DNA of 64,000 bases from DT-110 sp964342305 (GTDB taxonomy: Bacteria > Bacteroidota > Bacteroidia > Chitinophagales > Saprospiraceae), in contig CAYFGK010000008.1 in assembly GCA_964342305.1 (NCBI GenBank), positions 1 through 64,000 on the forward strand. The letters are read 5' to 3'. The position numbers were made by a program, and so were the translations under genes. Positions 27,782 through 34,306 of the stretch are shown piece after piece. The notes below the pieces were generated by a model that was given only the letters and a program-made list of their open reading frames with translations, did no database searches and had not been told where the DNA came from. Numbering within the stretch: the stretch's first letter is position 1; each line of letters opens with the position of its first letter.

Positions 27782-28471
27782 TCAGGCAACCCGGGGTGGT
27801 CCCCGCAGGAAGTGGGTTGACTGAATAGATATTGACCGTATTATCCGGTGTGATGCAGTCGACAAGAACCTGGCCGACAATAATTGCAGAATGATTTGAA
27901 CCCAGGGCAACTGCCGGTGAATAGCCAACCATCGCTGAAGGTCAGCCGCATTGTTCAAGTCTGCCAGGCTGGTCAACCATCCTATTTGTTCTTCGTGCCG
28001 CAGTAACAGATCGGTGAAATGCTGCAATATGCGATCAGATTGCCAGGGTAATCGATCCAGGGTTTGGTTCCGGGAAAAGGCCTCTTCCGTGCACCCGATC
28101 AGGTAGGCTCCTCCGCGGAGGTCGGGACCCAACACCCAATCGGTGTGGTCTAGTTTTTCGGCAGCCCGGATCAAATGATCGGACCGCAGATCGGGGACAT
28201 CGGACCCGATCAGGATCACCCGTTGATAGCCTTGCTGGAAGGTATCATGAAAGGCATACTTCAGGCGTTCGCCAAAAGTGGCTCCCCGCTGTTGTCGCTC
28301 ATCGATCACCACCAAAGGCAAGCCGGTGGCTGCCGCGGTAGTACGTGTCCGCTGGTACAGGACCTGCCACAAACGTTCGTTATTCCCTTCGATCAGGGAC
28401 TTAACCTGACCTTCCCGCTCGGGTCGACGAGCGAAAAGTAATAGGGCAGTATGCTTGGCAGACTGTGTCAT
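27782..28471 (-). CDS. DUF2064 glycosyltransferase-A-like protein
   Basis: A 229-aa protein of the DUF2064 family (also named rSAM/selenodomain-associated transferase 1), a nucleotide-sugar transferase-like fold. Recognised from LLLFARRPEREGQVK at the N-terminus and the central VILIGSDVPDLRSDHL, ending the domain with GPDLRGGAYLIG. The usual KTRL is altered to VKSL, so activity may be changed. The last ~60 residues are unusual and hydrophobic in part. ATG at 28471; no clear operon partner. Confidence 0.85.
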   Translation of the reverse strand: MTQSAKHTALLLFARRPEREGQVKSLIEGNNERLWQVLYQRTRTTAAATGLPLVVIDERQQRGATFGERLKYAFHDTFQQGYQRVILIGSDVPDLRSDHLIRAAEKLDHTDWVLGPDLRGGAYLIGCTEEAFSRNQTLDRLPWQSDRILQHFTDLLLRHEEQIGWLTSLADLNNAADLQRWLAIHRQLPWVQIILQLLSARFLSTASHRIIRSISIQSTHFLRGPPRVA

Positions 28472-28651
28472 GAACGCACAAGGTGGTCAATTAATAGGAT
28501 ACCTAAGGTCTCCGATCGGACATGTTAGTACATCATTCCGAATCCAGACCAGATGTAACTAACTACGAAGTACACCTATTAGTTGGTTTTTATTCATCCT
28601 TTTTTACCATTACCCAAGCCCTGTGCTTTGCCCGGGGCATGGGATTGTCGC

Positions 28652-28713
28652 TTATTCTTGTTGCTTATCCCTTTTTTCGCACAATCATATCGCCGCTTGA
28701 GCAACAAGAATAA
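28652..28713. repeat. 14-bp stem inverted repeat
   Basis: TTATTCTTGTTGCT (28652-28665) is repeated inverted at 28700-28713 around a 34-base loop. It is the first of several hairpins in the 647-base spacer 28472-29118, which has no supported gene. Confidence 0.7.
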
Positions 28714-28742
28714 ACGACGGTTTGCATCGGTAGCCTGGTTGC

Positions 28743-28841
28743 AGAGACCTTGGCTAACCTTAAACCGTCGAATAGCACTGTTGGCTGAAAACCATTGATT
28801 CTGACAAAGCGAAAAGTACCTGGCCAACAGTACTATTCGAC
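28743..28841. repeat. hairpin element family 2, copy 1
   Basis: A conserved lead (CTAACCTTAAACCGTCG) runs into an arm at 28767-28785 that pairs with 28823-28841 with one mismatch. The stem sequence differs from copies 2 and 3 while pairing is retained; the loop keeps a TCTGACAAAGC-like core and the inner arm end CTGTTGGC is shared. Confidence 0.75.
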
Positions 28842-28942
28842 AGGCCACCCTCTTACCCCATTTATTTTGCAAGTGCCTTACTCCTTCTCTGGACTTACCA
28901 AGTACCAAAAGAGAAAGCGGTGAATTGTTTCACAAGCTTAAC

Positions 28943-29045
28943 TGCAGGGCCCTGCACAAACCCTAAACCGTCGGTGATTTCTGTTGGCTAAAACCGAGTA
29001 GCTCTGACAGAACAAATATTCCATAGCCAACAGAAATCACCGACC
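28943..29045. repeat. hairpin element family 2, copy 2
   Basis: Starts with the palindrome TGCAGGGCCCTGCA (28943-28956), then CCCTAAACCG and a perfect 20-bp stem (28970-28989 with 29025-29044) around a loop containing CTCTGACAGAACAAA. It ends 74 bases before the aminotransferase start. Confidence 0.85.
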
Positions 29046-29118
29046 ATCCTCCCTCTTAACCCACCTTGGAAAAAAGACGTAAAACAACTAGCTTCCCCCT
29101 CAATCAACCCAATCGGCT

Positions 29119-30264
29119 ATGGAACTACCCGAAGACCTGCACGTGCAAGGCATCTCCTCCTTCCAACCACCGCACAGGAGACTGATGGGCCCCGGGCCCT
29201 CCGATATTCATCCGCGGGTGCTCGAAGCCCTGAGCCGCCCCACGGTAGGCCATCTGGATCCGGCCTTCGTGGCTATGATGGACCAGGTCAAAAGCCTCGT
29301 ACAATACGCCTACCAAACGACGAATCAATTGAGTATGGTGGTCTCAGCACCCGGCTCGGCGGGCATGGAAACCTGCTTTGTGAATTTGGTAGAACCAGGC
29401 GATAAGGTCATCGTTTGCCGCAACGGAGTCTTTGGCGGACGCATGCTGGAAAATGTCACCCGCTGTGGCGGGACACCAGTCGTTCTGGATTTCGAATGGG
29501 GACAACCGGTCGACCCTAATCGGGTGGAGGAGATATTGAAAGAACACCCCGATGCGGCCATCCTGGCTTTTGTACACGCCGAAACGTCTACGGGCGTTCA
29601 GTCCGATGCACAGGCGCTGTGCGGACTGGCCAGGCAGTACGGTTGCCTCAGCATCGTCGATGCGGTGACATCCCTGGGTGGTATCCCCGTGCTGGTCGAC
29701 GACTGGGGTATCGACGCTATTTATTCCGGTTCCCAAAAATGTCTTTCGGCCACGCCCGGCCTGTCGCCGGTTACTTTTAGCAAACGGGCCGTACGCAAGA
29801 TCAAAAAGCGGAAATCGCCGGTGCAAAGCTGGTTTCTCGACCTCAACCTGGTCATGCAATACTGGGGCTCGGGAGGTGGCAAGCGATCATATCACCACAC
29901 GGCACCCGTCCACGCTCTCTATTGCATGCACGAAGCCCTGCTGATGCTTCAGGAAGAAGGGCTGGATTCCAGCTGGGAGCGCCACCGCACTCAGCACGAG
30001 CGCCTGCGCACAGAGCTGGAGGAACTCGGTTTTCGCTTCCTCGTCGATGAGGAATACCGGCTTCCCCAACTGAATGCCGTTTTTTTGCCGGAAGGCACGG
30101 AGGAAGCTGGCTTACGCCAAAAACTCTTGCAAGAATACAACCTCGAAGTAGGCGGCGGACTCGGCGACCTGGCCGGAAAGATCTGGCGCATCGGCCTCAT
30201 GGGCCATACCGCCCAACCCGATAAAGTAGATTTCCTCCTCGACGTTCTGCGCAAGGAGTTGTAG
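29119..30264 (+). CDS. class V aminotransferase (serine/alanine-glyoxylate type)
   Basis: A 381-aa PLP enzyme. The fold type I class V pattern is clear: GPGPSDIHPRVLEALSRP near the N-terminus, GSAGMETCFVNLVEPGD, the aspartate contacting the cofactor in SIVDAVTSLGG, and the Schiff-base lysine in YSGSQKCLSATPG. The closest functional group is alanine-glyoxylate / serine-glyoxylate aminotransferase, which makes glycine from glyoxylate or hydroxypyruvate from serine. It is flanked by family 2 and family 1 repeats and stands alone, so no pathway partner helps assign the amino donor. Confidence 0.92.
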   Translation: MELPEDLHVQGISSFQPPHRRLMGPGPSDIHPRVLEALSRPTVGHLDPAFVAMMDQVKSLVQYAYQTTNQLSMVVSAPGSAGMETCFVNLVEPGDKVIVCRNGVFGGRMLENVTRCGGTPVVLDFEWGQPVDPNRVEEILKEHPDAAILAFVHAETSTGVQSDAQALCGLARQYGCLSIVDAVTSLGGIPVLVDDWGIDAIYSGSQKCLSATPGLSPVTFSKRAVRKIKKRKSPVQSWFLDLNLVMQYWGSGGGKRSYHHTAPVHALYCMHEALLMLQEEGLDSSWERHRTQHERLRTELEELGFRFLVDEEYRLPQLNAVFLPEGTEEAGLRQKLLQEYNLEVGGGLGDLAGKIWRIGLMGHTAQPDKVDFLLDVLRKEL

Positions 30265-30272
30265 CCTCGCCA

Positions 30273-30377
30273 TTATAACGACAACGAAGTGGTTTGGGAC
30301 TCCAAACCACTTCGAGTCGAGTATATACTCGCGTGAAAAGGTTTGGCAAAGCCCAAACCTTTTCGAAAGCGGTATAA
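30273..30377. repeat. palindromic element family 1, copy C
   Basis: Nine bases after the aminotransferase stop. Two hairpins (30285-30314, CGAAGTGGTTTGG arms; 30335-30364, GAAAAGGTTTGG-type arms) flank a central palindrome CGAGTATATACTCG. Its reverse complement aligns along most of its length with copy D at 34064-34155. Confidence 0.85.
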
Positions 30378-30395
30378 GTTGCTTCGGTAAATTAG

Positions 30396-30498
30396 CTGCA
30401 GGGCCCTGCACTAACCTTAAGCCGTCGGTAATTTCTGTTGACTAAAAGCGAGTGACTTTGACAGAACGAATGATCTTTAGCCAACAGTAATTACCGAC
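30396..30498. repeat. hairpin element family 2, copy 3
   Basis: Same lead as copy 2 (TGCAGGGCCCTGCA, then CTAACCTTAAGCCGTCGG). The arms at 30424-30442 and ~30480-30498 pair with two mismatches, and the loop holds CTTTGACAGAACGAA. Confidence 0.8.
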
Positions 30499-30515
30499 CG
30501 CAAACCTAAATACCT

Positions 30516-30542
30516 ACCATGGACCCTGGACCTTGGACCATC
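30516..30542 (+). repeat. low-complexity GGACC repeat, copy 2
   Basis: CCATGGACCCTGGACCTTGG matches the word pattern at 1539-1587 almost base for base. Confidence 0.5.
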
Positions 30543-30618
30543 CCTCCTAGCAATACTCCAATACCACGCTTAATCCACCCAGGCCCGTGCATCGTCGGCC
30601 GTGAACCGTCCGACCTCC

Positions 30619-32256
30619 CTAAGACAAGTATTTTCCCACGATCGGCATCCGCCGGCCCATACCGAAGGCTTTGGGAGATACCCGTAAGACGGGGGCCGTC
30701 TGGTAGCGCTTGAACTCGTTGATATTGACCAGGCGCAGGATCCGGCGCACCAGGACTTCATCGAACCCCTGCTCGATCAGATCCTGAGGTGATTTGCGAA
30801 GCTCAATGTACTGGTACAGTACCTCATCCAGCACGTCGTATTCGGGAAGGCTGTCCGAATCCTTCTGGTCGGGACGCAACTCGGCCGAGGGTGGTTTTAC
30901 AATGGTGTTTTCGGGGATGATCTCGGCGTCTTTATTGATGTAGCGCGCCAGGCGGAACACATCGGTTTTATAGACATCGCCGATGACCGAAAGCCCCCCG
31001 CACAAGTCTCCGTAGAGCGTTCCGTAGCCAACGGCCATCTCACTTTTGTTGGAGGTATTGAGTACGATATTCCCGAATTTATTGGAGAAGGCCATATTGA
31101 AAATCCCCCGGATACGGGCTTGGATGTTCTCTTCGGCAATATTGAAATCGGTGCCCCAAAAGTGTGGTTCCAGGGTATCCATAAAGCTGTCGTAAATCGA
31201 TTGAATGGGCAGTATATCGAATTGCACCCCCAGGTTCTGGGCCAACTCACGCGCATCATTTACCGAGTGGTCGCTGCTAAACTGGGAAGGCATCAGCAGG
31301 CAGCGCACATTATCCTCCCCCAGGGCACGGGCCGCCAGTACGGCCGTAACGGCCGAGTCGATACCACCGGACAGGCCCAGGATCGCTTTGTTGAATCCCA
31401 GCTTTCCGAAGTAGTCTTTGATGCCCAGAATGATGGCATCGTGGATCAGCGTGATCTTGTCTTTGGGTTGGAGGCGTTCCGACCCTCCTTTTTTCACTGC
31501 CTCCAGCTCGTAGGTACGCAGGCATTCCTCGAAGTAAGGCAACTCCTCGTACACTTTTCCATCGGGCGACATGACTACTGACCCTCCATCGAAGATCACC
31601 TCCGTCTGGGCACCACTTTGATTGATGTAAAACAGGGGTAACTCGTAAGCCTCCACATTGGCCTTTAGTACTTTGAGGCGCTCATGGGCCTGCTGGTGGG
31701 AAAAGGGCGATGCCGACACATTGATCATCAGATCGGGCTTTTGCGGCATCATTTCGTCCATCGGACAAATAGTATACATGGGGTTTTCGTTACCCAGATT
31801 CCAGAGGTCTTCACAGACGGTAAGAGCGATACGGTGCCCTTTGTACTCCACCACCCGGAATTCGCTGGCGGGCTCGAAGTAGCGATATTCATCGAAGATA
31901 TCGTAGGTCGGTAACAGGGCTTTATGCTGGCGGTGTTTCACCTCCCCGTCGGCCAAAAAGTAGACAGCGTTGAACAGATCCTTCCCCTCGATCACCGGGT
32001 TTTTGCAGGGGGAGCCCACCACAATGGCGATGCCCTGAGCGGCTTTCGCCAATTCGGTAATACTCTCCTCGGCCAGCTCAATAAAATCTTCGAATTCCAG
32101 AAAATCGCGTGGCGGGTACCCGCAGGTAGCCAATTCGGCAAAGCAGACAATATCGGCTCCCTGTGCTTTGGCCGATTCCACGGCCTCGAGCATTTTCTGC
32201 AGGTTTCCGGTAAAATTGCCTATGTGGTAATTGAGCTGGGCGACAGTAATTTTCAT
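30619..32256 (-). CDS. nadE: glutamine-dependent NAD+ synthetase
   Basis: A 545-aa enzyme making NAD+ from deamido-NAD+, ATP and glutamine. The N-terminal nitrilase-like glutaminase has Glu41 (FAELATCGYP), the lysine in HKALLPTYDIFDE and the nucleophile cysteine in TVCEDLW. The C-terminal synthetase has the PP-loop LSGGIDSA and the conserved NKSEMAVGYGTLYGD. The ATG at 32256 was preferred over a 7-residue longer frame because family members begin with MKI.VAQ. Ends in YGMGRRMPIVGKY-like sequence, complete. Confidence 0.97.
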   Translation of the reverse strand: MKITVAQLNYHIGNFTGNLQKMLEAVESAKAQGADIVCFAELATCGYPPRDFLEFEDFIELAEESITELAKAAQGIAIVVGSPCKNPVIEGKDLFNAVYFLADGEVKHRQHKALLPTYDIFDEYRYFEPASEFRVVEYKGHRIALTVCEDLWNLGNENPMYTICPMDEMMPQKPDLMINVSASPFSHQQAHERLKVLKANVEAYELPLFYINQSGAQTEVIFDGGSVVMSPDGKVYEELPYFEECLRTYELEAVKKGGSERLQPKDKITLIHDAIILGIKDYFGKLGFNKAILGLSGGIDSAVTAVLAARALGEDNVRCLLMPSQFSSDHSVNDARELAQNLGVQFDILPIQSIYDSFMDTLEPHFWGTDFNIAEENIQARIRGIFNMAFSNKFGNIVLNTSNKSEMAVGYGTLYGDLCGGLSVIGDVYKTDVFRLARYINKDAEIIPENTIVKPPSAELRPDQKDSDSLPEYDVLDEVLYQYIELRKSPQDLIEQGFDEVLVRRILRLVNINEFKRYQTAPVLRVSPKAFGMGRRMPIVGKYLS

Positions 32257-32299
32257 GGTCGGAATATTTGGGTGCAAAGTACCAACAAAACAACGATTT

Positions 32300-32332
32300 C
32301 CCTACTTAGTTTTGGAACAAAACTAAGTAGGG
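32300..32332. repeat. hairpin upstream of nadE
   Basis: CCCTACTTAGTTTT (32300-32313) pairs perfectly with its inverse at 32319-32332 around a five-base centre. It is followed by GGTTCTTTT, so a terminator role toward the plus strand is possible. Confidence 0.75.
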
Positions 32333-32335
32333 GTT

Positions 32336-32402
32336 CTTTTGCAAAACAGTTCCGGTCCGGCTTTCGCCTGCGGCGAGCCAGACCGGAACTGTTTTGCAAA
32401 AG
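32336..32402. repeat. 67-base long hairpin
   Basis: A 22-bp perfect stem (32336-32357 with 32381-32402, outer bases CTTTTGCAAAACAG) encloses a 23-base centre that can pair further (GGCT..AGCC). It lies four bases after the previous hairpin in the nadE upstream spacer. Confidence 0.8.
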
Positions 32403-32418
32403 GGGCTGGAGGGGATCC

Positions 32419-32492
32419 GCTGATCTTGTTTGAGGCTGGAAACGATCTGGTGATTCCATGTACCAAATGACTAAGCCTCAAAAAAGATCAGC
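32419..32492. repeat. cassette hairpin module, copy 1
   Basis: Arms at 32419-32437 and 32474-32492 (right arm AGCCTCAAAAAAGATCAGC) enclose a 36-base loop with GATCTGGTGATTCCATGTAC. A leader with GCTCAATAGC..CACTTGAGCGAC follows and leads to the gene. Confidence 0.85.
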
Positions 32493-32583
32493 AGTCCAAG
32501 GCTCAATAGCAAAGCAATGCACTTGAGCGACAATCCCAGGTCCATCCTTGGAACTGGGTTGCTCTTTCTATACTTTTAAGGAT

Positions 32584-32898
32584 ATGAATAGCCTGTTATA
32601 TCTCCTGCTTGTTGTATGCTCCCTGGCTGCACTCTACTTCATTAAGCAAAAGTCCCGTCAAAAGCGGGAACGCAAGAGGCAGATTACAGCCTGGGATTTT
32701 GCCATCGGTCCCATAGGCGTAGTTTATTTTTCTAGCCTGCGAGCTTTTCTGGAAACCTCCTCCATCCTTCCCGATTCCCTTTCTCAACATTATTTGGTCA
32801 TTGGCCTGTTATTGATATTCATCATTTATCTGGTGAAAACTGCTTTTGAAAAATTCTCCACCGAAACGACGAATATCAACGGCTCTGCTGAACGTTGA
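32584..32898 (+). CDS. small two-helix membrane protein, first copy
   Basis: A 104-aa protein of unknown family. One hydrophobic segment is at residues ~2-18, followed by a strongly basic stretch (KQKSRQKRERKRQ), and a second hydrophobic segment at ~68-84. The basic stretch implies the loop is cytoplasmic. A longer frame from a TTG at 32548 was rejected because the ATG at 32584 begins directly with the first helix. The identical second copy suggests a real gene, but I cannot assign a function. Confidence 0.6.
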   Translation: MNSLLYLLLVVCSLAALYFIKQKSRQKRERKRQITAWDFAIGPIGVVYFSSLRAFLETSSILPDSLSQHYLVIGLLLIFIIYLVKTAFEKFSTETTNINGSAER

Positions 32899-32911
32899 GG
32901 CGAACTAGTCC

Positions 32912-32985
32912 GCGGATCTTTTTTGAGGCTGGAAACGATCTGGTGATTCCATGTACGAAATGACTAAGCCTCAAAAAAGATCAGC
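32912..32985. repeat. cassette hairpin module, copy 2
   Basis: Same as copy 1 with arms at 32912-32930 and 32967-32985, 493 bases downstream. The left arm is GCGGATCTTTTTTGAGGCT. Confidence 0.85.
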
Positions 32986-33076
32986 AGTCCAAGGCTCAAT
33001 AGCAAAGCAATGCACTTGAGCGACAATCCCAGGTCCATCCTTGGAACTGGGTTGCTCTTTCTATACTTTTAAGGAT

Positions 33077-33391
33077 ATGAATAGCCTGTTATATCTCCTG
33101 CTTGTTGTATGCTCCCTGGCTGCACTCTACTTCATTAAGCAAAAGTCCCGTCAAAAGCGGGAACGCAAGAGGCAGATTACAGCCTGGGATTTTGCCATCG
33201 GTCCCATAGGCGTAGTTTATTTTTCTAGCCTGCGAGCTTTTCTGGAAACCTCCTCCATCCTTCCCGATTCCCTTTCTCAACATTATTTGGTCATTGGCCT
33301 GTTATTGATATTCATCATTTATCTGGTGAAAACTGCTTTTGAAAAATTCTCCACCGAAACGACGAATATCAACGGCTCTGCTGAACGTTGA
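33077..33391 (+). CDS. small two-helix membrane protein, second copy
   Basis: The 104-aa product is identical to the one at 32584-32898. It is the second unit of the tandem duplication and carries its own upstream hairpin module, so both copies keep the same expression signals. Confidence 0.6.
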   Translation: MNSLLYLLLVVCSLAALYFIKQKSRQKRERKRQITAWDFAIGPIGVVYFSSLRAFLETSSILPDSLSQHYLVIGLLLIFIIYLVKTAFEKFSTETTNINGSAER

Positions 33392-33404
33392 GGCGAACTA
33401 GTCC

Positions 33405-33478
33405 GCTGCTCTTTTTTGAGGCTGGAAACCATCTGGTGATTCCATGTACGAAATGACTAAGCCTCAAAAAAGATCAGC
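33405..33478. repeat. cassette hairpin module, copy 3
   Basis: Arms at 33405-33423 and 33460-33478. Leader sequence continues to about 33525 with small changes. This copy precedes a different gene, the lipoprotein at 33590. Confidence 0.85.
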
Positions 33479-33589
33479 AGTCCCAACCTCAATAGCAAAG
33501 CAATACACTTGAGCGACCGTCCCGCATATTGCCATTTGGAAAAAGGAACGTATTGTTTATCTTTTCAGAGAGAACTAAACCCACACGCC

Positions 33590-34048
33590 ATGTTACCTCG
33601 ACTATTGCCATCTGCAATTTGCCTCTTTTCCTTTTTGCTATTAACAGGATGCAGTTCGCCGCAAAAGATCGCCATTCGGGACGCCAAAAAAATGCAAAAA
33701 CGCATGTTGGCTATAGTTGATGAATACGATCCCGACCACCAGTATATTCCCCGTGAATTGATGTACGATCCGGAGGAATATCCGCAGCAATACCAACACG
33801 TCGACCTGAAACTATTCGAGGAACAGATCCAGATGGCCGTAGGTATGGGCATGATGTCTGCGCAAAGCCAACGGAAATCGGACAAATACGAGCCACTTTT
33901 CAAGGAGTTCTACTCCAAAATCCGGAATGCCAAATCTCAGGCGGCAAGGGATAGCATTGTCCTGGAATACGCCGATAAGATTCCCATGGATATTAATGAT
34001 GGGGATCCCGAATCCTGGGGTGGTGCAGATAAGGAGAAAAATCGCTGA
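33590..34048 (+). CDS. hypothetical lipoprotein in the cassette array
   Basis: A 152-aa lipoprotein: the ATG at 33590 gives a signal peptide with lipobox LLTGC. A longer frame from 33509 has no signal and was rejected. The mature part is hydrophilic, with KKMQKRML, a DPDHQYIPRELMYDPEEYPQ segment and an acidic end. No family recognised. It shares the upstream hairpin module with the duplicated membrane protein genes, and a fourth module begins at its stop codon. Confidence 0.7.
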   Translation: MLPRLLPSAICLFSFLLLTGCSSPQKIAIRDAKKMQKRMLAIVDEYDPDHQYIPRELMYDPEEYPQQYQHVDLKLFEEQIQMAVGMGMMSAQSQRKSDKYEPLFKEFYSKIRNAKSQAARDSIVLEYADKIPMDINDGDPESWGGADKEKNR

Positions 34049-34063
34049 TCTTTTTTTGAGGCT
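34044..34063. repeat. cassette hairpin module, copy 4 (left arm only)
   Basis: GCTGATCTTTTTTTGAGGCT overlaps the lipoprotein stop (34046-34048). The matching right part is displaced: a remnant resembling the module leader (CTGAGCGACAATCCC) is at 34183-34207, with family 1 copy D between. Confidence 0.7.
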
Positions 34064-34155
34064 GAAAAGGATTGGGCCTCGCCCAAACTTTGCACGCGAG
34101 TATATACTCGACTCGAAGTGATTCGGGAATCCAAATCACTTCGTTGTCGGTATAA
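34064..34155. repeat. palindromic element family 1, copy D
   Basis: Reverse-complement counterpart of copy C; both share GCGAGTATATACTCGACTCG and the two flanking hairpins. It lies between the two halves of cassette module copy 4. Confidence 0.85.
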
Positions 34156-34276
34156 TTTTCCTTAGATAGGTAGAATCCCCTAAACAATAAGCCTGAGCGA
34201 CAATCCCCTGCCAAGAGCAATCCACCAATCATCCGTAACAACCAGGAAAAACCCGGCACAACGCCTCCATATTTTG

Positions 34277-34284
34277 TACCTTAG
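34277..34284 (+). promoter_or_regulatory. candidate -7 element for dnaX
   Basis: TACCTTAG, one mismatch from TAnnTTTG, 22 bases before the dnaX ATG, in an ATTTTGTACCTT context. A GGAGAAA stretch 5-11 bases before the ATG could be a ribosome binding site. Confidence 0.3.
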
Positions 34285-34306
34285 TCCTCCCAACGGAGAA
34301 AAGAGT

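Larger units (their letters stand above)
32419..33404 (+). repeat. tandem duplication, two 493-base units
   Basis: Bases 32419-32911 and 32912-33404 are nearly identical units: a hairpin module, a conserved leader and a small gene. A few differences lie in the first arm of the hairpin and its loop; the coding part is identical, so the duplication is recent or kept uniform. Confidence 0.95.

Noticed and set aside
28470..30500. CRISPR array
   Set aside because: The repeated hairpins are few, unequally spaced, ~100 bases long and separated by a gene; no regular repeat-spacer pattern and no cas gene.
32548..32898. Longer 116-aa version of the duplicated membrane protein starting with TTG
   Set aside because: The extra 12 residues come from the repeat leader, and the ATG at 32584 directly precedes the membrane helix.
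32419..34207. Integron-type gene cassettes
   Set aside because: The palindromes lack the GTTRRRY / RYYYAAC core sites of attC and no integrase gene is present; a cassette-like array of another kind is proposed instead.
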